Below, piece after piece: positions 7,374 to 13,163 of a DNA stretch of 14,162 bases. The position numbers and the translations under genes are program-made. The notes beneath the pieces were generated by a model that had not been told where the DNA came from, made no database searches, and saw nothing but the letters and a program-made list of their open reading frames with translations. Positions within the stretch are counted from its first letter, which is position 1; every line of letters starts with the position of its first letter. Location of the stretch: positions 1 through 14,162 of the forward strand of contig CAMLEO010000188.1 in assembly GCA_946478975.1 (NCBI GenBank), read 5' to 3'. This DNA is from an uncultured Steroidobacter sp. (lineage in GTDB: Bacteria > Pseudomonadota > Gammaproteobacteria > Steroidobacterales > Steroidobacteraceae).

Positions 7374-8318
7374 ATGAGCCTCGATGCAACGTTGCTGCAG
7401 AGCTTGTTTCAAGCCGCCCCGGATGGGGTGGTGATCTGCGACGCCCGCGCCGCGGACTGGCCCGTCCTGTATGTAAACGCCGCGATGGAGAAGCTCACCG
7501 GCTACGAAGCCAGCTATATCCGCGGCCGCAACCTGCGCTTCCTGCAGGGCGACGATCATGAACAGGAAGGCCTGGACAAGATCCGCTCGGCGCTGCGCAG
7601 CGGCTCCTCCTGCCAGACCACGCTGCGCAACTATCGTCGCGACGGCACGATGTTCTGGCACGAAGTCACGATTCAGCCGCTGCGCGATGGCAACGGCAAT
7701 GTGACGCACTTCGCAGGTTTTCATCGCGAGGTCGGCGACCGGCTGCGGCTGAACGAGTCGCGCGAAAAGAACGATCCGGCGCTGAACACGCAGACCATGA
7801 TGGCTTATCTGCGCGACGACAAGCTCACCGGCCTGCTGCGCCGGACGTATTTCGAAGAGCTGGTGAAGCGAGACTGGGGCCTGGCGCAGCGTGAGACGCG
7901 GCGGCTGAGCTTCCTGGTTTTCGATCTGGACTGTTTCGCGACGTATAAAGATACGTTCGGCAAGCCCGGCGCGGATCAGTCGTTGAAACGCATCTCCCGC
8001 GTGATCGGCGGATGTTTCCGTCGCGCGAGCGACCTATGCGGTCGTTTCGATGAAGATCAGATTGCAGCGCTGACCACCGGCTTGGATCTGGCGCAGGCGG
8101 CGAAGCTCGCCGAAGCTGTGCTGGGCCGAGTGCGGGATCTCGCGATTCATCATCCGCGGTCCAACGTGTCTCGTTATGTGACTGCCAGCGCCGGCGTCGT
8201 TTCCATGGTTCCGCCGCACGATGCCGCGCCGGAACGTTTGTATGAGCTGGGATTGAAGGCGCTCAAGGACGCGAAGGAGCTGGGCCGCAATCGCGTCGTG
8301 AGTCGCGAGGCCGATTAG
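7374..8318 (+). CDS. PAS/LOV-like sensor fused to a degenerate GGDEF domain
   Basis: This 314-residue soluble protein has two domains. Residues 10-122 form a PAS domain closest to LOV flavin photoreceptors, with LTGYEASYIRGRNLRFLQG (41-59), LRNYRRDGTMFWHEV (84-98) and THFAGFHREV (111-120). LOV domains have Cys at the position held here by Leu54. They also usually have Asn and Gln where this protein has His96 and His117, so normal photochemistry is not expected. A short helical linker leads to a GGDEF-type domain (about 145-310) with DKLTGLLRR (149-157) and FDLDCF (183-188). The signature motif reads DEDQI (226-230) instead of GGDEF. An RxxD motif (Arg217-Asp220), five residues ahead, matches c-di-GMP I-site spacing. 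It is probably not a cyclase but may bind c-di-GMP. No transmembrane segment is seen. It is 3 bases downstream of nagZ. Confidence 0.85.
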   Translation: MSLDATLLQSLFQAAPDGVVICDARAADWPVLYVNAAMEKLTGYEASYIRGRNLRFLQGDDHEQEGLDKIRSALRSGSSCQTTLRNYRRDGTMFWHEVTIQPLRDGNGNVTHFAGFHREVGDRLRLNESREKNDPALNTQTMMAYLRDDKLTGLLRRTYFEELVKRDWGLAQRETRRLSFLVFDLDCFATYKDTFGKPGADQSLKRISRVIGGCFRRASDLCGRFDEDQIAALTTGLDLAQAAKLAEAVLGRVRDLAIHHPRSNVSRYVTASAGVVSMVPPHDAAPERLYELGLKALKDAKELGRNRVVSREAD

Positions 8319-8959
8319 TTCGGTGTATCGCTGCCGGTCGGCGTGATCACCGCGATCACTCCAAATTTCGGGCTGTCGATGTAGTGCCGCTCGTTGCTTC
8401 GCATGCGGCGCGTCTGTCGCAGCACATAGCGCTGCGGCGATTCGCCCTGCGACTCCAGTTCCAGATCCAACGTCAGGTGCAGATAACGGCCGCGCGACAG
8501 CGCGATCTGGCCTTGCAGGCCGGACGAGGCCGGCACCAGCGAATTTACCGACAGATATTTCGCCGCGTTCCGAGCGAAGCCGGGCTGCGTCCAACCGATG
8601 TGAGCAAGCGGCTGGTAGGCGCGGCTGCGACGCATGGTTTCTTCGATGGCGGTGAGCTTCATTTTCGAAGCGGGCAGCGAAGGGAAGCTGGCAGTGGGCG
8701 CAGTGGGGGCGGGCGCTTCCCCCGCGCCGGGCTCGTCATCCGGAATCGCCAGGCGCTGCGTGTCGTTCGCCGCTTCGACGCCCCAGCTCTCCGGAGTTTC
8801 CCGGCCGCCGAGATTGCGGAAGATCAGCAGCTCCACATCGTACGACTGCAGTCCCGGCGTCGGCGCCGCTTGCTGCGCGACTGCGGGACCTACAGAAAGC
8901 AACGCCGCTGCGAGCAGCCCGAGACCAAGCTTTCGAGACCAGAATGCTGAATGGGTCAT
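8315..8959 (-). CDS. csiV: CsiV-family periplasmic peptidoglycan-binding protein
   Basis: This is a 214-residue exported protein. The signal peptide has a basic start, a hydrophobic core LGLGLLAAALLSVG (11-24) and a likely cut after Ala-Val-Ala (26-28). The mature part begins its family core with SYDVELLIFRN (39-49). An Ala/Pro-rich linker follows at about 73-98, then HIGWTQP (120-126), GRYLHLTLDLEL (157-168) and ERHYIDSPKFGVIAVITP (190-207). This is the pattern of CsiV, known in Vibrio cholerae to bind peptidoglycan and support the PBP1A synthase through LpoA. The same role here is inferred. ATG 8959 is chosen; GTG 8965 in frame would add two residues. It follows mfd by 9 bases, so the two are probably one operon. 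Its stop overlaps that of the convergent LOV/GGDEF gene. Confidence 0.86.
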   Translation of the reverse strand: MTHSAFWSRKLGLGLLAAALLSVGPAVAQQAAPTPGLQSYDVELLIFRNLGGRETPESWGVEAANDTQRLAIPDDEPGAGEAPAPTAPTASFPSLPASKMKLTAIEETMRRSRAYQPLAHIGWTQPGFARNAAKYLSVNSLVPASSGLQGQIALSRGRYLHLTLDLELESQGESPQRYVLRQTRRMRSNERHYIDSPKFGVIAVITPTGSDTPN

Positions 8960-8968
8960 AGTCACAGT

Positions 8969-11900
8969 TTAGCGTTTCGTGCGCTGGCGGTTGCCGGATT
9001 TATCCGGTGTTTCTCTGGCGCTGGACGGCTGACTCTTGTTGGCTGCCGCGGCAATTGCTTTCTCGCGCGCCTGCTCGGCGGCTCGTTCGCTCGGCGTCGG
9101 CGTGGTGCGACTCAGCTCGGTGAGCAATTGCTCCACGGCGCTGAAACGCAGCTCGTCCTGTTCGAGTTTCAGAGTGAAGCGCAGTTTCGAGCCGCCTTCG
9201 AGCCGATGCGTGCGCGAATTGCGCTGGACGAAGCGGATCAGCGCGCCGGGCTCGACCTTGGTGTCGCTCTCGAATGTGACCGAGCCGCCGCCGGGGCCGA
9301 CGTCGATCTTGCGCAAGCCCAGCGTGCGAGCCGTTTGTTTGAACTCGGCGATACGAAACAAGTTCTTCGCCGGCGGCGGCAGCAGGCCGAAGCGGTCGAT
9401 CATCTCGACCTGCAGTTCGCGCAGTTCCTCGATGTTCTTAGCGGCGGCAATGCGCTTGTAGAGCACCAGGCGCAGATGCACGTCCGGCAGATAATCGTCT
9501 GGCAGCAGCGAGGGCACGTGCAGATCCACTTCCGGCCCCTGATGCATGGGCTGATCGAGCTGCGGCACCTTGCCTGACTTCAACGCATTGACCGCGCGCT
9601 CCAGCATTTCCATATACAGCGCGTAGCCGATCTCCTGGATCTGGCCGCTCTGTTCCTCGCCGAGCAACTCGCCGGCACCGCGAATTTCCAAGTCGTGCGT
9701 GGCCAGCGTGAAGCCTGCGCCCAGATCTTCCAGCGACTCGATCGCTTCCAGGCGCTTCACCGCATCCGCAGTCATCAAATTGCGAGGCGGCGTCATCAAG
9801 TACGCATACGCCTGGTGATGCGAGCGACCGACGCGGCCGCGCAGCTGATGCAATTGCGCGAGACCGAGCTTGTCGGCGCGATCGATGATGATGGTGTTCG
9901 CCGAAGGCACGTCGATGCCGCTTTCGACGATGGTCGTACACACCAGCACATTGCAGCGCTGGTGATAGAAGTCGAGCATGATTTGTTCGAGCTCGCGTTC
10001 GCGCATCTGGCCGTGACCGACTGCGATGCGCGCTTCTGGAACCAACTCCTGCAGCGTGCGTGCGGTTTTCTCGATCGTCTCGACCGCGTTGTGTACGAAA
10101 TAGATCTGGCCGCCGCGGCGGATCTCGCGCAAGCAGGCTTCGCGGATGGTCGCCGGATCCCACTGCGATACGAATGTTTTGATCGACAAACGCGAAGCCG
10201 GCGGCGTGGTGATCAACGACAGCTCGCGCAGTCCGCCCATCGCCATGTTGAGCGTACGAGGAATCGGCGTCGCAGTGAGCGTCAGCACGTCGACCTCGGC
10301 GCGCAGCTGCTTCAGCTTCTCTTTGTCCTTGACGCCGAAGCGATGTTCTTCGTCGATGATGAGCAGGCCGAGGCGCGCGAACTTCACCTGGTTCTGCAGC
10401 AGGCGATGAGTGCCGACCACGATGTCGGTCTGGCCCGACCCCAAGGTTTCGATAACCTGATTCACTTCCTTGGCGCTGCGGAACCGTGACAGCGACTCGA
10501 CCCGCACCGGCCAGTCCGCGAACCGATCGGCGAATGTTTGATAGTGCTGCTGAGCCAGCAGTGTGGTCGGGACCAGCACGGCCACTTGTTTGCCCGCCTG
10601 CACGGCGACGAACGCGGCGCGCAGAGCCACTTCCGTTTTGCCGAAACCGACGTCACCGCAGACGACGCGATCCATCGGCTGGCCCTTGCCGAGATCTTCG
10701 ACGACGGCACGAATCGCCGATGCTTGATCCGGCGTCTCCTCGAACTTGAATGCCGCTTCGAACGCGCGCAGATCGTCTTCGCTCGCCGCAAGTTGCTCGC
10801 CTTGGCGAGCCGCGCGACGCGAATACAAATCCAGCAGCTCGGCCGCCGTATCGCGAATCTTCTGCGCAGCTTTCTTGCGTGCTTTATCCCAAGCATCGCC
10901 GCCGAGCTTGTGAAGCGGGGCGGTTTCAGCGGGAGCGCCGGTGAAACGGCTGACGAGATCCAATGCCGCGACCGGCACGTAGAGCTTGTCGCCCTCGGCG
11001 TATTCGAGCACCAGGAACTCGCTGGTGAGGCCGCCGACATCGAGCGTCGTCAGGCCGACGAAACGGCCGACGCCATATTCCTCGTGCACGACCGGCGAGC
11101 CCGGCGTCAGGTCGGTGAGATCGCGGATGATCTTTTCCGGATCGCGCTCCGGACGGCGTCGGCGACGTTCCTGTCGCGCACGCTCGCCGAAGAATTGTTC
11201 CTCGGCGATCAACGCGAGCGGCGGATCGTCCAACAACAAACCGGTCGCGATCGGCGACACGGTGATCGCAAGCTTTTCGGTACCGCTCTTGAATGCCGAC
11301 CAGCTCTCGACCATCTGCGGTCGCAGGTGACTCTTGTGCAGCAGGTCGATGAGCATTTCGCGACGGCCTGCCGATTCGGCAGCCAGCAACACGCGGCCCT
11401 GGAAGCCGTTTACAAACGAAACCAGCTCCCGCGCCGGCTCTTCACTGCGCTGATCGACACGCAAGCTCGGCGGCTGACGCGTGGCGAAGTTTTGATAGGG
11501 CAGGGTTTGCGTGAGTGGATCGAGCTCGACCCGCGACAACTCGATGCGCCGATATGAAGTCATCCGCTGCATGAACTCGGCGGACGACATGAACACTTCG
11601 CGCGGCAACAGGATCGGCCGCTCGGCGTCGTGACCGCGCTGTTCGTAACGACTCTCGACTTCCTGGAACGCCTGCGTCGCGAGCGCATCGACCTCGCGCT
11701 CGGCGGCGATGATGGTATTCGGCGGCAAATAGTCGAGCAGCGTCGCTGTGCCATCGAAGAACAGCGGCAAGTAATATTCGATGCCCGGCGGCGGTGCGCC
11801 CTCCGCGATATCGCGATAGATCGACATGCGCGTGAGATCGCCGGGGAAGCGATTGCGGAAGCGACGTTTGAAGTTCTGAATGCCTTCGGCGGTGAGCGGA

Positions 11901-12550
11901 AATTCACGCGCGGGCAGCAGGCGCAGCGCCGGGACTTTATCGCCCGAACGTTGCGTTTCGGGATCGAACACTCGAATCGACTCGACTTCATCGTCGAACA
12001 TATCGAGCCGATACGGCGAATCGCTGCCCATCGGATACAAGTCGACGATCGAGCCGCGCACGGCGAACTCGCCCGGCGCCATCACTTGTGAGCTCGAAAC
12101 GTATCCCGCGCCAGTCAGCCGCTCGCGAAAGGCAGCGACGTCGAATGTTTCACCGGTGCGCAGATCGAACGCGTGCGCGTCGATGTACGCCTGCGGCGGC
12201 AATCGCTGCAGCACCGTTTCGAGATCGACGATGACGATGCCTTTGGTGAGCCGAGGCAAGGTCGACAGCAGTCGCAGACGTTGCGAGACGATGTCCGGAT
12301 GCGGCGAGAACAGGTCGTACGGCAGCGTTTCCCAGCCGGCGAATATTTCGATGGGCGTGCCCGGCTCGCAGTAGAACCGCAACTCGTCTTCAGTGCGGCT
12401 CGCCTGGCGCGCGTCGTGCGCAATCACCAGCAGCGGACCGGACGACTTGCGTGCCGCTTCCGCCAGCCACAGGGAAATCGCCGAACCGTACAGTTGGCCC
12501 CAGCGCACCTGAAGCTGCGCGCGGCTGGGGAGCAGAAAGGATTCAGACAT
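8969..12550 (-). CDS. mfd: Transcription-repair coupling factor Mfd
   Basis: Mfd is a DNA translocase that pushes stalled RNA polymerase off damaged template and recruits UvrA for nucleotide excision repair. The protein has 1193 residues against about 1148 in E. coli. The N-terminal UvrB-like module covers about residues 1-340. The RNA polymerase-interacting domain begins near LTPGSPVVHEEYGVGRFVGL (481-500). The RecG-like motor has Walker A GDVGFGKT (632-639), DEEH (733-736), TATPIPRTLNM (759-769) and QLRGRVGRS (902-910). The C-terminal TRCF domain follows, from about 1000 to 1147. The last 46 residues (1148-1193) are a Ser/Ala/Lys/Arg-rich tail that the core family does not need. ATG 12550 gives the normal MSESFLLPS-like start. 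No clear Shine-Dalgarno is seen. Confidence 0.98.
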   Translation of the reverse strand: MSESFLLPSRAQLQVRWGQLYGSAISLWLAEAARKSSGPLLVIAHDARQASRTEDELRFYCEPGTPIEIFAGWETLPYDLFSPHPDIVSQRLRLLSTLPRLTKGIVIVDLETVLQRLPPQAYIDAHAFDLRTGETFDVAAFRERLTGAGYVSSSQVMAPGEFAVRGSIVDLYPMGSDSPYRLDMFDDEVESIRVFDPETQRSGDKVPALRLLPAREFPLTAEGIQNFKRRFRNRFPGDLTRMSIYRDIAEGAPPPGIEYYLPLFFDGTATLLDYLPPNTIIAAEREVDALATQAFQEVESRYEQRGHDAERPILLPREVFMSSAEFMQRMTSYRRIELSRVELDPLTQTLPYQNFATRQPPSLRVDQRSEEPARELVSFVNGFQGRVLLAAESAGRREMLIDLLHKSHLRPQMVESWSAFKSGTEKLAITVSPIATGLLLDDPPLALIAEEQFFGERARQERRRRRPERDPEKIIRDLTDLTPGSPVVHEEYGVGRFVGLTTLDVGGLTSEFLVLEYAEGDKLYVPVAALDLVSRFTGAPAETAPLHKLGGDAWDKARKKAAQKIRDTAAELLDLYSRRAARQGEQLAASEDDLRAFEAAFKFEETPDQASAIRAVVEDLGKGQPMDRVVCGDVGFGKTEVALRAAFVAVQAGKQVAVLVPTTLLAQQHYQTFADRFADWPVRVESLSRFRSAKEVNQVIETLGSGQTDIVVGTHRLLQNQVKFARLGLLIIDEEHRFGVKDKEKLKQLRAEVDVLTLTATPIPRTLNMAMGGLRELSLITTPPASRLSIKTFVSQWDPATIREACLREIRRGGQIYFVHNAVETIEKTARTLQELVPEARIAVGHGQMRERELEQIMLDFYHQRCNVLVCTTIVESGIDVPSANTIIIDRADKLGLAQLHQLRGRVGRSHHQAYAYLMTPPRNLMTADAVKRLEAIESLEDLGAGFTLATHDLEIRGAGELLGEEQSGQIQEIGYALYMEMLERAVNALKSGKVPQLDQPMHQGPEVDLHVPSLLPDDYLPDVHLRLVLYKRIAAAKNIEELRELQVEMIDRFGLLPPPAKNLFRIAEFKQTARTLGLRKIDVGPGGGSVTFESDTKVEPGALIRFVQRNSRTHRLEGGSKLRFTLKLEQDELRFSAVEQLLTELSRTTPTPSERAAEQAREKAIAAAANKSQPSSARETPDKSGNRQRTKR

Positions 12551-12582
12551 GGGGCATGACTACCAACCAATAGGCGCCGCTC

Positions 12583-12606
12583 GGGAAGACGCCGTTGGGC
12601 GTCCCC
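12583..12606 (-). other. Hairpin in the mfd leader
   Basis: GACGCC (12588-12593), loop GTTG, GGCGTC (12598-12603) is a perfect 6-bp stem. It extends by three more G-C pairs (GGG 12583-12585 with CCC 12604-12606) across an AA bulge. It lies about 33 bases before the mfd ATG in the transcript. No U-run follows on either strand, so it is not a standard terminator. A role in mRNA stability or mfd expression is possible but unproven. Confidence 0.45.
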
Positions 12607-12635
12607 GAGGAGTGCGCAAGGTTAGCAGAGATGGG

Positions 12636-12654
12636 GCCGGAGCCGGGCTCCGGC
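12636..12654 (-). terminator. Strong stem-loop after the small secreted protein gene, possible terminator or processing site
   Basis: GCCGGAGC (12636-12643), loop CGG, GCTCCGGC (12647-12654) is a perfect 8-bp GC-rich stem. It starts 21 bases after the stop codon of the small gene at 12676. There is no U-tract in the minus-strand direction, so intrinsic termination would be weak at best. It may instead protect the upstream mRNA or give partial termination before mfd. Confidence 0.4.
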
Positions 12655-12675
12655 AAGCGTCAGCCGCGGGCTCGT

Positions 12676-12981
12676 TCAGCCGATGGCGACAGTGTGAATG
12701 ACGTACTGATGCTCGAAGTACACGGTGAAGCCCGGGTATTCCCAGCGAGTGATCGGCGGCTGGCCGACCGGGGCGGCCCGGTTGGTCGGTGCGCCGAAGG
12801 TAGCTTCAACCTTTTCCATGGACATGCCGCGAGTCGGGCGTTCCGCCGACTGCGAGGTTACCCGCGGCGTGCGCAACGTGTCCGCCAGTGCCGCTGAGGA
12901 CACCACTGCGGAACACGACAGCGCCAGGGCGGCCAGCACCGGCAGCTTGGAGCGCAATTTGGGTCGAATTTGGAAGCGCAT
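12676..12981 (-). CDS. Small secreted protein of unknown function, weakly BamE/SmpA-like motif
   Basis: This is a 101-residue protein with a clear signal peptide: a basic MRFQIRPKLRSK start, a hydrophobic core to about residue 29 and a likely cut after Ala-Leu-Ala near residue 33. The short mature part contains PTRGMSMEKVEATFGAP and PPITRWEYPGFTVYFE, ending in HTVAIG. I recall small conserved gammaproteobacterial proteins with this pattern but no established function. The GMSMEKVEATFGAP segment resembles the GM-xx-V-xx-x-G-P element of BamE/SmpA proteins; this is a weak analogy. Cys23 lies in the signal peptide but the lipobox is poor (Ala-Leu-Ser-Cys). The start is firmly set by GGAGG 8 bases upstream. 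It is divergent from lolC/E and upstream of mfd. Confidence 0.8.
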   Translation of the reverse strand: MRFQIRPKLRSKLPVLAALALSCSAVVSSAALADTLRTPRVTSQSAERPTRGMSMEKVEATFGAPTNRAAPVGQPPITRWEYPGFTVYFEHQYVIHTVAIG

Positions 12982-12989
12982 ACCATCAT

Positions 12990-12994
12990 CCTCC
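12990..12994 (-). promoter_or_regulatory. Strong ribosome-binding site of the small secreted protein gene
   Basis: The minus strand reads GGAGG, 8 bases before ATG 12981. This is the best Shine-Dalgarno in the window and fixes the start against two earlier ATGs (just after the GGAGG) that are in another frame. It implies the protein is made in substantial amount. Confidence 0.75.
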
Positions 12995-12999
12995 GAAAG

Positions 13000-13038
13000 G
13001 CCGCCTGAGCGCCGGGCGACAGGCCCGGGCGAGGCGGC
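13000..13038 (-). promoter_or_regulatory. Two-tier GC-rich hairpin in the 5' leader of the small secreted protein gene
   Basis: The outer stem pairs GCCGCC (13000-13005) with GGCGGC (13033-13038). The inner stem pairs CCGGGC (13012-13017) with GCCCGG (13023-13028) around the loop GACAG. It lies between the predicted promoter and the GGAGG site. The structure is seen directly; whether it controls translation or mRNA stability is unknown. Confidence 0.45.
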
Positions 13039-13043
13039 AAAAC

Positions 13044-13071
13044 TGTATAGCAGGGGTTACATAAGGGCCAA
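13044..13071 (-). promoter_or_regulatory. Predicted sigma-70 promoter, small secreted protein gene
   Basis: On the minus strand the -35 is TTGGCC (13066-13071), the spacer is 16 bases, and the -10 is TATACA (13044-13049) with an extended TGC in front. The start of transcription would be near 13037, leaving a leader of about 55 bases that begins just before the two-tier hairpin. Prediction from consensus only. Confidence 0.5.
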
Positions 13072-13098
13072 GCACGGCGATGCGAATTGTTGTCGCAG

Positions 13099-13127
13099 TT
13101 CACATTCCCCAAGGCCCCGAGTAGCCT
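13099..13127 (+). promoter_or_regulatory. Possible sigma-70 promoter for lolC/E
   Basis: TTCACA (13099-13104) matches the -35 consensus at 5 of 6 bases. After a 17-base spacer, TAGCCT (13122-13127) is a weak -10 (3 of 6). Transcription would start about 30 bases before the lolC/E ATG. It is within the 182-base divergent region that also holds the minus-strand promoter. Low certainty. Confidence 0.35.
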
Positions 13128-13163
13128 TGCCGTCCCTGTTCAGGCCGGGCCCGACCGCCACGA

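Larger units (their letters stand above)
12551..12675 (-). other. Structured spacer between the small secreted protein gene and mfd
   Basis: These 125 bases hold no gene that I can support. They contain two hairpins, listed separately, between the small gene's stop and the mfd start. I see no convincing sigma-70 promoter for mfd here, so mfd may be read from the promoter upstream of the small gene, or its own promoter is unlike the consensus. Confidence 0.5.

Noticed and set aside
8311..8323. Hairpin CCGA/TCGG over the convergent stop codons as a bidirectional terminator
   Set aside because: Only a 4-bp stem and no U-tract; too weak.
10538..11557. + strand frame of 339 codons inside mfd
   Set aside because: Entirely antisense to highly conserved Mfd sequence; Arg/Gln/His-rich shadow without motifs.
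12910..12981. Lipoprotein signal in the small secreted protein
   Set aside because: The residues before Cys23 (Ala-Leu-Ser) fit a lipobox poorly and a good signal peptidase I site follows (Ala-Leu-Ala).
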